A stretch of 64,000 nucleotides of DNA from an uncultured Bacteroides sp. (GCF_900547205.1 NZ_URFY01000019.1:11677-75676), one strand, 5' to 3'; shown: positions 24,498-33,005, numbered from the stretch's first letter. Program-made: numbers and translations. Notes: generated by a model from the letters alone, not told the origin.

Positions 24498-25354
24498 TGT
24501 TTGGTTAAGATAAAGTGTTTGTAAGGAACCGTATAAACGGATTCATGAGAGATACAATGATATTCATACCCGTCTTCTCCATAACAGGTGCCATGATCGG
24601 AAAGTGCAATTACCAACGTGTTCGCCCGCTTCCGAAAAGCCTGAAACAAGCGGGGCAACTGACTGTCGATATATCTCAGTGCGGCTGCATGAGATTCCTT
24701 GTCGTCCTTGTTTTTACCATTCACATAGTGGCAGTTGGGGTAATGGATGGCCGAAAAGTTGATATACATAAATATACGCTTGTCGGCAGGATAATTTTCG
24801 AGTTTGTTCAAGGCAAAGTCTATCTGCCGCTCGGTGCTATCGGGGGCGGTGCAGCCGAAAGTGGGCAACCAATAGCTCTTTGTGAAATAGCCGGGAAAGA
24901 CACGTCCCAGTTCATTGCGCTTACTGAAGAAGTTCACGCCGCCTATACAGATGGTTTCATATCCCGTATTGGCAAGGCTCTGTACAAATGTTGCCTCCTT
25001 AAACGGGTAACTGCCTTTGGGAGGAATCCTTCCCGTCCCCGCCTGCATAGGGAAAAACAACCATTTACGGTCACGCAGCACATGAGGTTCGGCCGGCGAA
25101 GGAAGAAATCCTGCAAAGATGGCAAAATGGGAAGGATAAGTGAAATTGCCCGGAGCGTGCCTTTTCTCCCACTCTCCGCCGTGACTGTTCAATACGGGCG
25201 TTCCGCCGGACGCTTCTTCCGTCTTGCTGACATCGTAGCGCAAGGTATCGAAGCAAAGCATCAGTATATCGTGTGTACCCACCACCTCGTTCATATCCAA
25301 ATCCGGATACCGATTCTGTTCGCCTGCGGGCAACTCATCTATTTGATTGGTCAT
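24494..25354 (-). CDS. STM4013-type hydrolase, alkaline phosphatase superfamily
   Basis: 286 residues. The sulfatase/phosphatase-superfamily elements are present: an N-terminal metal site (DILMLCFDTLRYDVS), a nucleophile region (APGNFTYPSHFAIFAGF, with Thr as likely nucleophile and no sulfatase-type CxPxR), and the C-terminal ALSDHGTCYGEDGYEYHC metal-binding segment. It should hydrolyse or transfer a phospho- or sulfo-ester. It has no signal peptide, so it is cytoplasmic, unlike most sulfatases of Bacteroides. It overlaps the ATP-grasp gene by 20 bases upstream and the HemN-like gene by four downstream. Confidence 0.8.
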   Translation of the reverse strand: MTNQIDELPAGEQNRYPDLDMNEVVGTHDILMLCFDTLRYDVSKTEEASGGTPVLNSHGGEWEKRHAPGNFTYPSHFAIFAGFLPSPAEPHVLRDRKWLFFPMQAGTGRIPPKGSYPFKEATFVQSLANTGYETICIGGVNFFSKRNELGRVFPGYFTKSYWLPTFGCTAPDSTERQIDFALNKLENYPADKRIFMYINFSAIHYPNCHYVNGKNKDDKESHAAALRYIDSQLPRLFQAFRKRANTLVIALSDHGTCYGEDGYEYHCISHESVYTVPYKHFILTKQ

Positions 25355-26345
25355 ATTTCTTTTTTATAGTTTTTATCTGTCGGACATAAATGGAATTGTT
25401 CGCATACATATCTTGGTAAATGTGATCACCCTGCCCGTTCACCTCTATTATATAAGGAATACCCGTACCCTTTTCCAGCAGCACATCCACTCCGGCATAA
25501 GTCAGCCCCAGTGTACGAACAGCCGCTTTACATTGACCGAAGATTCCCCGCTCCACCGCTTCCGGCAGAGAAAGTTCGCTCCATCGCCGAGCTTTGTTGT
25601 TCAAGTGCAGATTGGTAATGCTTCCCTTGCTGCATCTCACCACAGCGTAGTCTATTTCAGAATCCCTACACACCACCCGGAGATCATAATTCTCTCCATG
25701 CAACTGTTCTTTAGGTATCCATGCTTCCAGTATAGCATCCGTGCTCATCACCGCTTCCGCCAGCAGGCGGATTTCTTCCTCTTCACACAAACGATGAATC
25801 CGCTTTGTGTTATGGATTATTCCGTCCACTCGCTGCAAGGTGGTAAATACCGCCCACTTCTTTCTTACAGGTTGATAGCGCATAGCCATAATTCCGCCGG
25901 CTCCCGAACCGTAACGCGGTTTGAGAAAACATCCTCTGCCACATTCCGAAAGGTGCTGCACCAACTCTCCGAACGAACGTGGAGACGCCACTACCGGAGT
26001 CACCCTCAGCCCGTCCACCGCCAACAGTCTTTTCGATTCCCGCTTGTCCAGTGCTTGAAGCAATACCTGTGGAGTGTTCAGAAAATGCACATCGTCAGCC
26101 AACTTCATTTCGCCGAGCTTCCGCAAAGTCTCCATATACTTCTCATTCAGCCGGGCATACTTCAAGAAGTCCGTTTCGTGGCTCACCCACGGTTCGAGTT
26201 TCACAACTGCCTGCCGCAAGGACGGCAAGCAGTCGATAAGTTCTTCGTAAGTGATGAAACGGATTTCTGTCTGCAAGCTGCGTCCTGCCTCCACAAAGTA
26301 TTTAATTCTCTTGGAGACCGCGTTGCCGACAACGATTATCTGCAT
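25335..26345 (-). CDS. STM4014-type ATP-grasp protein
   Basis: 336 residues. The ATP-grasp fold is visible: CFLKPRYGSGAGGIMAMRY is the glycine-rich lid with its Lys, and AGVDVLLEKGTGIPYIIEVNGQGD holds the metal-binding Glu and Asn. Enzymes of this fold join a carboxylate to an amine or thiol through an acyl phosphate. This would fit peptide or amino-acid ligation in a pathway that also uses two radical SAM enzymes. It starts 7 bp after the WGR/LRR gene and overlaps the STM4013-type gene by 20 bases. Confidence 0.8.
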   Translation of the reverse strand: MQIIVVGNAVSKRIKYFVEAGRSLQTEIRFITYEELIDCLPSLRQAVVKLEPWVSHETDFLKYARLNEKYMETLRKLGEMKLADDVHFLNTPQVLLQALDKRESKRLLAVDGLRVTPVVASPRSFGELVQHLSECGRGCFLKPRYGSGAGGIMAMRYQPVRKKWAVFTTLQRVDGIIHNTKRIHRLCEEEEIRLLAEAVMSTDAILEAWIPKEQLHGENYDLRVVCRDSEIDYAVVRCSKGSITNLHLNNKARRWSELSLPEAVERGIFGQCKAAVRTLGLTYAGVDVLLEKGTGIPYIIEVNGQGDHIYQDMYANNSIYVRQIKTIKKKYDQSNR

Positions 26346-26352
26346 CCGCCGC

Positions 26353-27414
26353 TTATTCTGTAATCATCGGAGTGACCCAATCATCATCCGGATCTTCCGA
26401 TTCGGAAACATCAATCTTCACAGGCAGTTGCTGCAATTTCTTCCTCATGTCCTTGCTTAGGTAGTTATAGCGCATATTGATAAACTTCAAATGAGCTATC
26501 TTATCCATATTGTCCAGCAACATCTGAGCACCGGCATCTGTGAGTACACCTGCCGAAATATCCATCGTTTCCAATTGGGGAAGAATGTCCGATTCGAGGA
26601 ACATTTTCACAATTATATCCTGCAGTTCCGAATTGACAATGCCCAGATACGTCAGTTTCGGGAAACGTGCCTTGGAGAAAAGCGGACGGAATATTTCAAT
26701 ATCATCATCAAATCCATAATCATTCACACCCACATAAAGAATCAGCTTTTCAAGATTCGGAAAATCGGAAGCCACAATGTCTTCTACCACTTCCGTTGGT
26801 AGTCCACCACTGATAATCTCCAGTGAACGAAGATTCGGACGCGAAGTCTGTCCCAAGCGTAAACAATTCGTTCCTTTTATTTTCAAATCTTTCAGATTGG
26901 GCAATACCGCAAGCAGCGGGGTAAGGTCAGTTTGTTCAATCCATGATATCTCTTGCTCTTCCTCGTCAATATCTCCCCAGAATAGTCCTTCCAGTTGTTC
27001 AAACTTATCTTTATTCTCGATGATGAAGTTCATCAATGCAGTACAATCGTCACCTTCATAGCTCCAGCAACCGAAAGCCATCTGTTTATATTCCGACAGA
27101 TGTTTGTCTTTCCGGATTCTATCCAGCAGATTAACATCATTCTCATAATCATCATAGCTCAAACCGAACTTTTTGCCTTCCACTTTCATCTCACGGGCCT
27201 TTTCTTCTTCTGTTTCCACATAGCCTTTTTTCGTTTTCTCGGCAATCAGTTTACCGGCAGCTTTCTCGGCCTCCTCAGGAGTAGAGAAGTTTTTCACCTG
27301 TGTCTGTCCGTCAGTACCCAGCTTACCATAGTTTACGGTAACATCTGTTCCGACCACGTCTATACTCCAGAATTTCTGCGACTTAAAGTCTTTAAATACG
27401 AAAACTCTTTTCAT
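26353..27414 (-). CDS. STM4015-type protein: WGR domain plus leucine-rich repeats
   Basis: 353 residues. The first 65 residues form a WGR-like domain (VFVFKDFKSQKFWSIDVVG, VNYGKLGTDGQTQVKNF, PEEAEKAAGKLI); its GKLG is the WGR-position variant. From about residue 165 to 340 there are leucine-rich repeats (LTPLLAVLPNLKDLKIKG, RPNLRSLEIISGG, LEKLILYVGV, PKLTYLGIVN, LPQLETMDISA, HLKFINMRYN). WGR domains bind nucleic acid in PARP proteins and occur in bacterial regulators. As the first gene of the operon it may be the target-recognition or scaffold protein, or possibly the modified substrate. That is inference. Confidence 0.82.
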   Translation of the reverse strand: MKRVFVFKDFKSQKFWSIDVVGTDVTVNYGKLGTDGQTQVKNFSTPEEAEKAAGKLIAEKTKKGYVETEEEKAREMKVEGKKFGLSYDDYENDVNLLDRIRKDKHLSEYKQMAFGCWSYEGDDCTALMNFIIENKDKFEQLEGLFWGDIDEEEQEISWIEQTDLTPLLAVLPNLKDLKIKGTNCLRLGQTSRPNLRSLEIISGGLPTEVVEDIVASDFPNLEKLILYVGVNDYGFDDDIEIFRPLFSKARFPKLTYLGIVNSELQDIIVKMFLESDILPQLETMDISAGVLTDAGAQMLLDNMDKIAHLKFINMRYNYLSKDMRKKLQQLPVKIDVSESEDPDDDWVTPMITE

Positions 27415-27438
27415 AATATCGTTTTAAAAGTTGTTGTT

Positions 27439-27475
27439 TATTCCAGGCATGAACATAATGTTCATGCCTGGAATA
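27439..27475. promoter_or_regulatory. Long perfect palindrome at the operon start
   Basis: Two 17-base arms (27439-27455 and 27459-27475; core TTCCAGGCATGAACA) pair perfectly around a TAA loop. It begins right after the predicted -7 element at 27480-27487, so it covers about +1 to +37 of the STM4011-4015-type transcript. It lacks the T-run of a terminator. It can be an operator for a dimeric repressor or a stabilising 5' RNA hairpin. Confidence 0.7.
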
Positions 27476-27479
27476 CTTG

Positions 27480-27487
27480 CAAAAATA
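27480..27487 (-). promoter_or_regulatory. -7 element of the STM4011-4015-type operon
   Basis: TATTTTTG on the minus strand matches TAnnTTTG. A CTTG at 27507-27510 (19 bp away) is a near match to the -33 TTTG. Confidence 0.55.
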
Positions 27488-27599
27488 ATTAATTCCTTTT
27501 ATATGCCAAGGAATTGTACGGAAAAAGAGTTTTTTCATTTTCAGATTAAGATGCATTCTATCATTACCATCTATGTCATTTTATCAGATTAATGATAGT

Positions 27600-28664
27600 T
27601 TATTTTAGATTACTATTAAAGAATGTAACCATTTTGTCGAATGGAATCAAATCCAATCGGTCGTACAAATCCACATGGCTTGCACCTGGGATAATCAACA
27701 ATTCTTTATTATCGCCCTTGAGTTTCTTGAATGCGTCTTCACCAAAATAGCGTGAATGAGCTTTTTCTCCATGGATAATAAGCACCGCACTACGAATCTC
27801 ATCAGCATAGGCCAGTAACGGCATGTTCATAAAGGAGAGCGAAGAAGTGGCATTCCATGCACCGTTGGAATTGATGGAGCGCGGGTGGAAACCACGGTCA
27901 GTTTTGTAGTAGTTGTGATAGTCTTGCACAAACTGGGGCTCGTCTCCTGTGAGTGTATCGGGCAGACCGTCAACGGAAGGCGTGATGTTTCCCGATTGTG
28001 CGTCTTTGGTGCGCAGTTCGTTCAATTGCCTTCGTTTTTCATAGCGTGCATCGGCATCCATTGAGTCGAAATAACCATTGGCATTTACGCGGCTCATATC
28101 ATACATGGTAGAAGCGACCGTTGCCTTAATGCGAGTATCCATCGCCGCTACATTAAGTCCCATACCGCCAAATCCACATATGCCGATTGTACCTATACGC
28201 TCCGCATCAACACTGTCCAACGTAATAAGATAATCCACAGCCGCGCTGAAATCCTCGGTGTTGATGTCCGGCGACGCTACATTTCGTGGTTCGCCACCAC
28301 TCTCACCCACATATGAAGGGTCGAAAGCCAAGGTAATAAATCCACGCTCGGCCATGCTTTGTGCATACAATCCTGATGCCTGCTCTTTCACTGCACCGAA
28401 CGGACCGCTCACTGCAATCGCAGCCAACTTCCCTCCAGCATTTTTAGGTGTATAGAGATCACCTACAAGAGTGATGCCATAACGGTTTTTGAAAGTTACT
28501 TTTTGATGTTCTACTTTCTCACTTTGCGGGAACTTCTTGTCCCATTCTGTGGTAAATACTTTTGTTTCCATTTTCTTATCATTTTTATTGTTTGTGCAGC
28601 CTGCAAGTGTCATTGCTCCTACAAAGGCTACGATTACTACTGATTTGAAATTCATTGTTTTCAT
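27600..28664 (-). CDS. Lipoprotein alpha/beta hydrolase with cysteine in the nucleophile elbow
   Basis: 354 residues; signal ending GAMTLAGC with the Cys near residue 23, then a charged linker. The alpha/beta-hydrolase core has AIAVSGPFGAVKEQ (oxyanion region), FITLAFDPSYVGESGG, and the elbow IGTIGICGFGGMGLNVAAM, in which GxCxG replaces the common GxSxG. The C-terminal His is in IPGASHVDLYD. Dienelactone hydrolases use a Cys nucleophile in the same place. The substrate is unknown. It is lipidated, so it works in the periplasm or on the outer membrane. It is separated from the AraC gene upstream by a terminator. Confidence 0.85.
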   Translation of the reverse strand: MKTMNFKSVVIVAFVGAMTLAGCTNNKNDKKMETKVFTTEWDKKFPQSEKVEHQKVTFKNRYGITLVGDLYTPKNAGGKLAAIAVSGPFGAVKEQASGLYAQSMAERGFITLAFDPSYVGESGGEPRNVASPDINTEDFSAAVDYLITLDSVDAERIGTIGICGFGGMGLNVAAMDTRIKATVASTMYDMSRVNANGYFDSMDADARYEKRRQLNELRTKDAQSGNITPSVDGLPDTLTGDEPQFVQDYHNYYKTDRGFHPRSINSNGAWNATSSLSFMNMPLLAYADEIRSAVLIIHGEKAHSRYFGEDAFKKLKGDNKELLIIPGASHVDLYDRLDLIPFDKMVTFFNSNLK

Positions 28665-28712
28665 ATTTGATTATTTTATTACTACTGACTTATTCGCTTC
28701 CTTTTACGATGG

Positions 28713-28720
28713 CAAAGGTA
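28713..28720 (-). promoter_or_regulatory. -7 element of the hydrolase gene
   Basis: TACCTTTG on the minus strand, 48 bp upstream of the start codon. The terminator of the preceding gene occupies the -33 region. Confidence 0.5.
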
Positions 28721-28755
28721 AAGCAAAAGCCCCACAGTGTCATTGCTGTGGGGCT
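28721..28755 (-). terminator. Terminator of the AraC/alcohol dehydrogenase unit
   Basis: Perfect 10-bp GC-rich stem (AGCCCCACAG, 28728-28737, with 28746-28755), loop TGTCATTG, then TTTTGCTTTA on the minus strand. It lies 43 bp after the AraC stop codon. Confidence 0.75.
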
Positions 28756-28798
28756 CAAAGAAGCTTTCTCAAAAGCTCAAGTTGCTTTTTCTACAGGG

Positions 28799-29644
28799 TC
28801 AAGCCTGAATGGCGGTTGGCGGTATGCCATATTGTTTTTTAAAAGCAGTTGAAAAATGCGAAGGGTTCTTGAAACCGACCTCCGCATAGACATCCACAAC
28901 CTTTTTACCACCCTCTTTCATCTTGGCATAAGCTACTTCGAGACGTTTACGAATCAACCATTTTTCGGGTGTAAGATCGCTGACTTTTTTGAAATCGCGC
29001 TTAAAGGTAGCGAGACTTCTTCCTGTATAATGAGCCAACTCATCCATTGTAAATTCAGTCATATAATTCTGATTCATAAAATCCAGAATGTTCATTTTCC
29101 ACGGTTCGTTAAAATCGAATAGCATCGGAGCAAATCGTTCGTTGATGTGCAACAAGGCGAGCACCCCCTCTTGCATTTTCAGGTTCATCAAATCATCTTG
29201 CGGTTTCACCTCCGGATTAAAATAAGGGGTCATAGAAGCAAAAAGACTGGTAATTTCCGCGCTTTTAGGCAGTTTTATTACTCCGGTATCAAGTTTGGGA
29301 GTGGATGCGGAAATTTTATGTTGTTCCAATTTAGTATACATCTCCCGTAGGAAATTACGGGTGAAGTTAAGAAAAACTCCACAATAACGCTCTCCGTTGA
29401 ATGTCTTCTTATACATGGTGATGTGATGATCACGAGGAATAAACACACATTCTCCTTTAGCGACATGTATTTGTTCTTTCCCATTGTCGAGAATCATTTC
29501 ACCCGAATACACGTAATTCATGGCATATTCGCGGGAACGGTGAACACAGCCGCTGACATCATCGTAATAGAAACTGAAAAATACATCTTTATAATTGAAA
29601 ATGAGCTTCATAGACTCCGATTGTTCAGTATACTCTTCTTTCAT
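28799..29644 (-). CDS. AraC family transcriptional regulator
   Basis: 281 residues. The N-terminal 110 residues form a cupin-like sensor (YAMNYVYSGEMIL, IHVAKGECVFIPRDHHITMY). The C-terminal 100 residues carry two helix-turn-helix motifs of the AraC type (FTMDELAHYTGRSLATFKRDFKKVSDLTPEKWL and VVDVYAEVGFKNPSHFSTAFKKQYGIPPTA). A later start, MKLIFNYKD at 29611, is possible. The gene is 16 bp after the alcohol dehydrogenase gene, so both are co-transcribed. It is the natural candidate for the direct repeats in front of that operon (30924-30954). Confidence 0.88.
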   Translation of the reverse strand: MKEEYTEQSESMKLIFNYKDVFFSFYYDDVSGCVHRSREYAMNYVYSGEMILDNGKEQIHVAKGECVFIPRDHHITMYKKTFNGERYCGVFLNFTRNFLREMYTKLEQHKISASTPKLDTGVIKLPKSAEITSLFASMTPYFNPEVKPQDDLMNLKMQEGVLALLHINERFAPMLFDFNEPWKMNILDFMNQNYMTEFTMDELAHYTGRSLATFKRDFKKVSDLTPEKWLIRKRLEVAYAKMKEGGKKVVDVYAEVGFKNPSHFSTAFKKQYGIPPTAIQA

Positions 29645-29660
29645 ATTCCTACTTACTTTA

Positions 29661-30836
29661 TTATCGGAAAGATTTACGGAAAATCTCTACACAGTCTTCG
29701 TGTCCCAGTTCATACGGATTGGCAAGAAACAGTCCTCCCATCGTTTCCTTCGCATTAGTGGCAAGCGTATCAAACTCGTCGGGTGTGAAGCCGTAGTCGC
29801 TCATTTTCAAGTTTGCCACGCCACAGTCTTCCTGCAATTTCACCAGCATGGTGATGAAGTCTTCCGGTTTGTCAGCTTCGGGCATTCCCATCGCCTGCGC
29901 CATCTTGATGAAACGGTCGTCGCAAGCGTGTTTCTCAATAAAGAACTCATAGAAGGCTTTGGAAATCATAATCAGTCCGGCACCATGAGGCAACTGCTGA
30001 TGATAAGCACTCATCGCATGTTCCAAAGAATGTTCGGCTGTGGTGCTACAGAAAGTCATGACAGCTCCGGAAAGGTTGTTGGCAAATGCCACTCTTTCTC
30101 GTGCTTCCATGTCGGCTCCGTCTTTTACAGCACGCGGCAGATACTTCGCTACATTCTCAATAGCAGTCAGCGCATACATGTCACTCATCAGGCTGGCAGT
30201 GGTGGAGATGTAACATTCCGTAGAATGAAACAGTGTATCGAATCCCTGATAGGCCGTAAACTCGGGAGGAACGGATTTCATCAATTCAGGGTCAACAATA
30301 GAGAGGACAGGGAAAAGTTCGTCATAACCTCCGAAACCAATTTTCTCATTCGTCTCATCGTTGGTGATGACACCCCATTGATCGGCTTCCGAACCCGTTC
30401 CGGCAGTGGTAGTGATGCACACCAATGGCAGGGGTTTATGCTGCATCTTCTGTCCTTTTCCGGTTCCACCGCTGACGTAATCCCATACATCTCCGGGATG
30501 GGTAGCCATGAATGCCATTGCTTTGGCAGCATCCATCACGCTTCCTCCACCCAAGGCAACCAGAAAGTCACAACCGTTCTCTTTGGCAAAAGCAGCTCCT
30601 GCCATCACTGTAGATTTCAACGGATTGGCTTCTACCTGATCGAACACCGCCGTTTCAACTCCTGCCTGTTTCAATTCGGTCTCAACAGTAGCCAGATAGC
30701 CATTGTCTTTCGTAGAACGACCGTTGGAGATAACAATCATCGCCTTCTTTCCGGGCAACTGCTGATTGTGAAGTTCATTCACCAGACCTGCACCAAACAA
30801 GGTGCGAGTGGGGATAAAAATTCTAAAACTACTCAT
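29661..30836 (-). CDS. Iron-containing alcohol dehydrogenase
   Basis: 391 residues of the Fe-ADH family. The nucleotide-binding motif is FLVALGGGSVMDAAKAMAF (residues about 93-110) and the second conserved block is ITTTAGTGSEADQWGVI. The metal ligands are expected at the Asp in IVDPEL or nearby and at His residues in TLFHSTE, AEHSLEHAMSAYHQQLPHGAGL. The enzyme reduces aldehydes or oxidises alcohols with NAD(P)H in the cytoplasm. It is the first gene of a two-gene unit with an AraC regulator. A -7 element and two ATTACGGATA repeats lie upstream. Confidence 0.92.
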   Translation of the reverse strand: MSSFRIFIPTRTLFGAGLVNELHNQQLPGKKAMIVISNGRSTKDNGYLATVETELKQAGVETAVFDQVEANPLKSTVMAGAAFAKENGCDFLVALGGGSVMDAAKAMAFMATHPGDVWDYVSGGTGKGQKMQHKPLPLVCITTTAGTGSEADQWGVITNDETNEKIGFGGYDELFPVLSIVDPELMKSVPPEFTAYQGFDTLFHSTECYISTTASLMSDMYALTAIENVAKYLPRAVKDGADMEARERVAFANNLSGAVMTFCSTTAEHSLEHAMSAYHQQLPHGAGLIMISKAFYEFFIEKHACDDRFIKMAQAMGMPEADKPEDFITMLVKLQEDCGVANLKMSDYGFTPDEFDTLATNAKETMGGLFLANPYELGHEDCVEIFRKSFR

Positions 30837-30885
30837 TACTATTTTCTTTTTAAAGTTTAATTCATTTCAATCTATTTTCCTGATG

Positions 30886-30893
30886 CAAAGATA
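30886..30893 (-). promoter_or_regulatory. -7 element of the alcohol dehydrogenase operon
   Basis: TATCTTTG on the minus strand, no TTTG at -33, which suggests an activator-dependent promoter. Confidence 0.6.
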
Positions 30894-30923
30894 GTGTATT
30901 GACGGGAAAAAAGATGTAGATAA

Positions 30924-30954
30924 ATTACGGATAAAATTACCTTGATTACGGATA
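30924..30954. promoter_or_regulatory. Three-part ATTAC direct repeat, candidate AraC operator
   Basis: ATTACGGATA at 30924-30933 and again at 30945-30954, exactly 21 bp apart, with an ATTACC at 30936-30941 between them. Assuming a start site near 30881, the proximal copy is centred near -47 and the distal near -68. The same arrangement occurs in front of the DUF3737 gene. Confidence 0.65.
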
Positions 30955-30960
30955 TTCTTA

Positions 30961-31905
30961 TCAGAAAATGTACTGAATACCCAATTGATAGCCTATATAT
31001 ATTTGCTGCATCTTAGCAGTTCCCGTTTTTTTCCATAGTGAATGGTTGGGGAACATCTTATAGTTACTCTTATCTTTTGTCTCCATATAGTTGATACCTG
31101 CACCTGCAAATAGTTCAACGTGTTTTCCGATTCTAAAAGCCGGGAGGAGTGAATAACCAGCATTGAGCACCGGAGTGTCCGAATCATTTCCGATTGCCGA
31201 GACTTTAAGTTCATTGTTCAGTCTGAACCAGGACGCAATAGGGATGTGAGCACCCAATCCGCCTTCTGTCACGCGGGAGTGTTTATCCGTTTTATGATTA
31301 TATCCCACACCAAGGATACCATACGTATATTTACCACCCGAACGGAAAGAGACCACCGTACCTCCCAAGGCATCATATGTGACGGCCACTCCCATCTCAC
31401 CATTCTTGATGATATTGATAAGCCCGATAGGGCAATCACTGTTCTCAGCTATATTGACAAGTCCGGCAAACTGAACGCCGCTTACGTTACGGGCAATATT
31501 TACTAATCCAGCCAACTGGACGCCGCTCACATCTTGGGCCACATTGCTCAGACCAGCCATCTGGAAACCAATAAACTTGCCTCTATTCACATTGACCATA
31601 CCTGCACTCTGAAATCCTTCACCTTCATTGCCTACATAATTGGTTAGTCCCGCCATTTGCAAACCACTTGCATCATTCAGAATGATATTAGCCAGTCCGG
31701 CCCATGCCACCGCTTTCTCGTTTTTGGAAATACCCGCCAGCAGGTTGAGGGAAATGGTATTTGTATATTGATACGAATGGGCTCCCTGAGTACTTAGCGG
31801 TGGGATGATACTTAACTGGAATGTCACGCTCTTCTCTTCATTATTTTGGGCAGACAGTACGCTATAAGTTAATACACACACTATTAGTACTAAAATTCTC
31901 TTCAT
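30961..31905 (-). CDS. Exported repeat protein, probable outer-membrane barrel or beta-solenoid
   Basis: 314 residues; signal MKRILVLIVCVLTYSVLSAQ. Residues about 70-165 hold a repeat of about 19-22 residues with core GxQxAGLxNxA: SGLQMAGLTN, GFQSAGMVNV, GFQMAGLSNVA, SGVQLAGLVNIA, SGVQFAGLVNIA. The second half looks like outer-membrane strands (YTYGILGVGYNHKT, ELFAGAGINYMET) and ends in IQYIF. A Leptospira surface-protein family (LA_2272-like) has similar repeats. Function unknown. It has its own -7 element at 31947-31954. Confidence 0.7.
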   Translation of the reverse strand: MKRILVLIVCVLTYSVLSAQNNEEKSVTFQLSIIPPLSTQGAHSYQYTNTISLNLLAGISKNEKAVAWAGLANIILNDASGLQMAGLTNYVGNEGEGFQSAGMVNVNRGKFIGFQMAGLSNVAQDVSGVQLAGLVNIARNVSGVQFAGLVNIAENSDCPIGLINIIKNGEMGVAVTYDALGGTVVSFRSGGKYTYGILGVGYNHKTDKHSRVTEGGLGAHIPIASWFRLNNELKVSAIGNDSDTPVLNAGYSLLPAFRIGKHVELFAGAGINYMETKDKSNYKMFPNHSLWKKTGTAKMQQIYIGYQLGIQYIF

Positions 31906-31946
31906 TGTTTTTTCAATTTTTATTCGTTATTACTTTATTCTGTGTG

Positions 31947-31954
31947 CAAAGGTA
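31947..31954 (-). promoter_or_regulatory. -7 element of the repeat-protein gene
   Basis: TACCTTTG on the minus strand, 41 bp upstream of the start codon. Confidence 0.5.
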
Positions 31955-32081
31955 TGCTGTTTAATAACGCGGATATGAGTTTCTAGACAAACTGCGTGCT
32001 TTCGGAGACGAAACGCGAGATATGAGCGGTCTTTCGGAAATCCAAGGGATAGTGACAACAGGCCGACTTCAGCTTGATGCT

Positions 32082-32972
32082 TCAAATCAATAATCCTTTC
32101 CGATAGTTCAGCGGCGTCTGGTCTGTATGTCTCTTGAAGAATTTGCAGAAGCTGGCAGCATCACTGAAACCAAGTCGTAGTGCGATTTCACCCACCGTAG
32201 ATTTTGTTGAGCTCAACAAGATGCGGGCTTCCATTATCAATAGCTCATTGATAATGCTGTTCACGCTTTTACCTGTTCCGGCGCGTACGATGCGGGCGAG
32301 ATATTGCTCGCTAATGGCGAGTTTGTCAGCGTAGAAACTCACGAAATGCTCTTCGCGGAAGTTTCGGGTGACGAGCGCGTGAAACTCTTGCAAAACGTGG
32401 TCTTTATGACTGACATTCTTTTGGATAACAGTCTTTCGAGAAAGAAAATCAGCAATATCCAGAAAGAGGATGTTGCAATGAGCTTGAATCCGCCGGAAAA
32501 GAAACTGATGCTCAATCTTCAGCAGGTGCATCAGTTCTCCGAGTTCACGACGGATAATTTTAGCTTCATACTCTGTCAGTTGTATCGTGTATTGCTTATT
32601 CTGCCTCATCGTCGACAACAGAATGGCAGTGATTTGGGTGAGGTAAGAATCATCCGTCCGCATTGATTCGGAAATGGAAAGGGTAATGAACTGAATGTCC
32701 GGACTCGAATAAAGATGATCTGTGAGATAGTTTCCTCCATGAATCAGTAGCATGCCGGGCTCTATGGCTATGAATTCGCCATTCAGCAGAATTTCGGAAT
32801 GTCCTTGAAGAATGAATATCATATAGAGTTCACGGTTGAAATAACATTCGTTTTCAGGGTAGCTCCTATCTTTATATTCACTCCGGAAGCAGACTACATC
32901 TTCTCCGTAATGAGGTATCTCAGGATGTCCCTTCAGCAGTTCTTTATTATCAAATATACGAGATTTCACCAT
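32082..32972 (-). CDS. AraC family transcriptional regulator
   Basis: 296 residues. An N-terminal cupin-like sensor (YMIFILQGHSEILLNGEFIAIEPGMLLIHGGNYLT is read across residues 50-85) is followed by a helical linker and two helix-turn-helix motifs (HFVSFYADKLAISEQYLARIVRAGTGKS and TVGEIALRLGFSDAASFCKFFKRHTDQTPLNYR). The target is unknown; the exported repeat protein downstream on the same strand is the nearest candidate. A near-consensus promoter lies at 32995-33025, and its -33 TTTG is inside the first copy of the 20-bp direct repeat. Confidence 0.88.
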   Translation of the reverse strand: MVKSRIFDNKELLKGHPEIPHYGEDVVCFRSEYKDRSYPENECYFNRELYMIFILQGHSEILLNGEFIAIEPGMLLIHGGNYLTDHLYSSPDIQFITLSISESMRTDDSYLTQITAILLSTMRQNKQYTIQLTEYEAKIIRRELGELMHLLKIEHQFLFRRIQAHCNILFLDIADFLSRKTVIQKNVSHKDHVLQEFHALVTRNFREEHFVSFYADKLAISEQYLARIVRAGTGKSVNSIINELLIMEARILLSSTKSTVGEIALRLGFSDAASFCKFFKRHTDQTPLNYRKGLLI

Positions 32973-33005
32973 TTATGTATCCATTTATTCGATGTAAAGA
33001 TAAGA

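Noticed and set aside
24515..26363. Long plus-strand frames of 284 and 338 codons opposite the STM4013 and STM4014 genes
   Set aside because: Antisense shadows. The minus-strand genes have recognisable active-site motifs and operon spacing, and the plus-strand frames have neither.
29595..30860. A 421-codon frame on the plus strand opposite the alcohol dehydrogenase gene
   Set aside because: It mirrors the codon structure of the clear Fe-ADH gene, is rich in His, Cys, Ser and Arg as antisense frames are, and matches no family.
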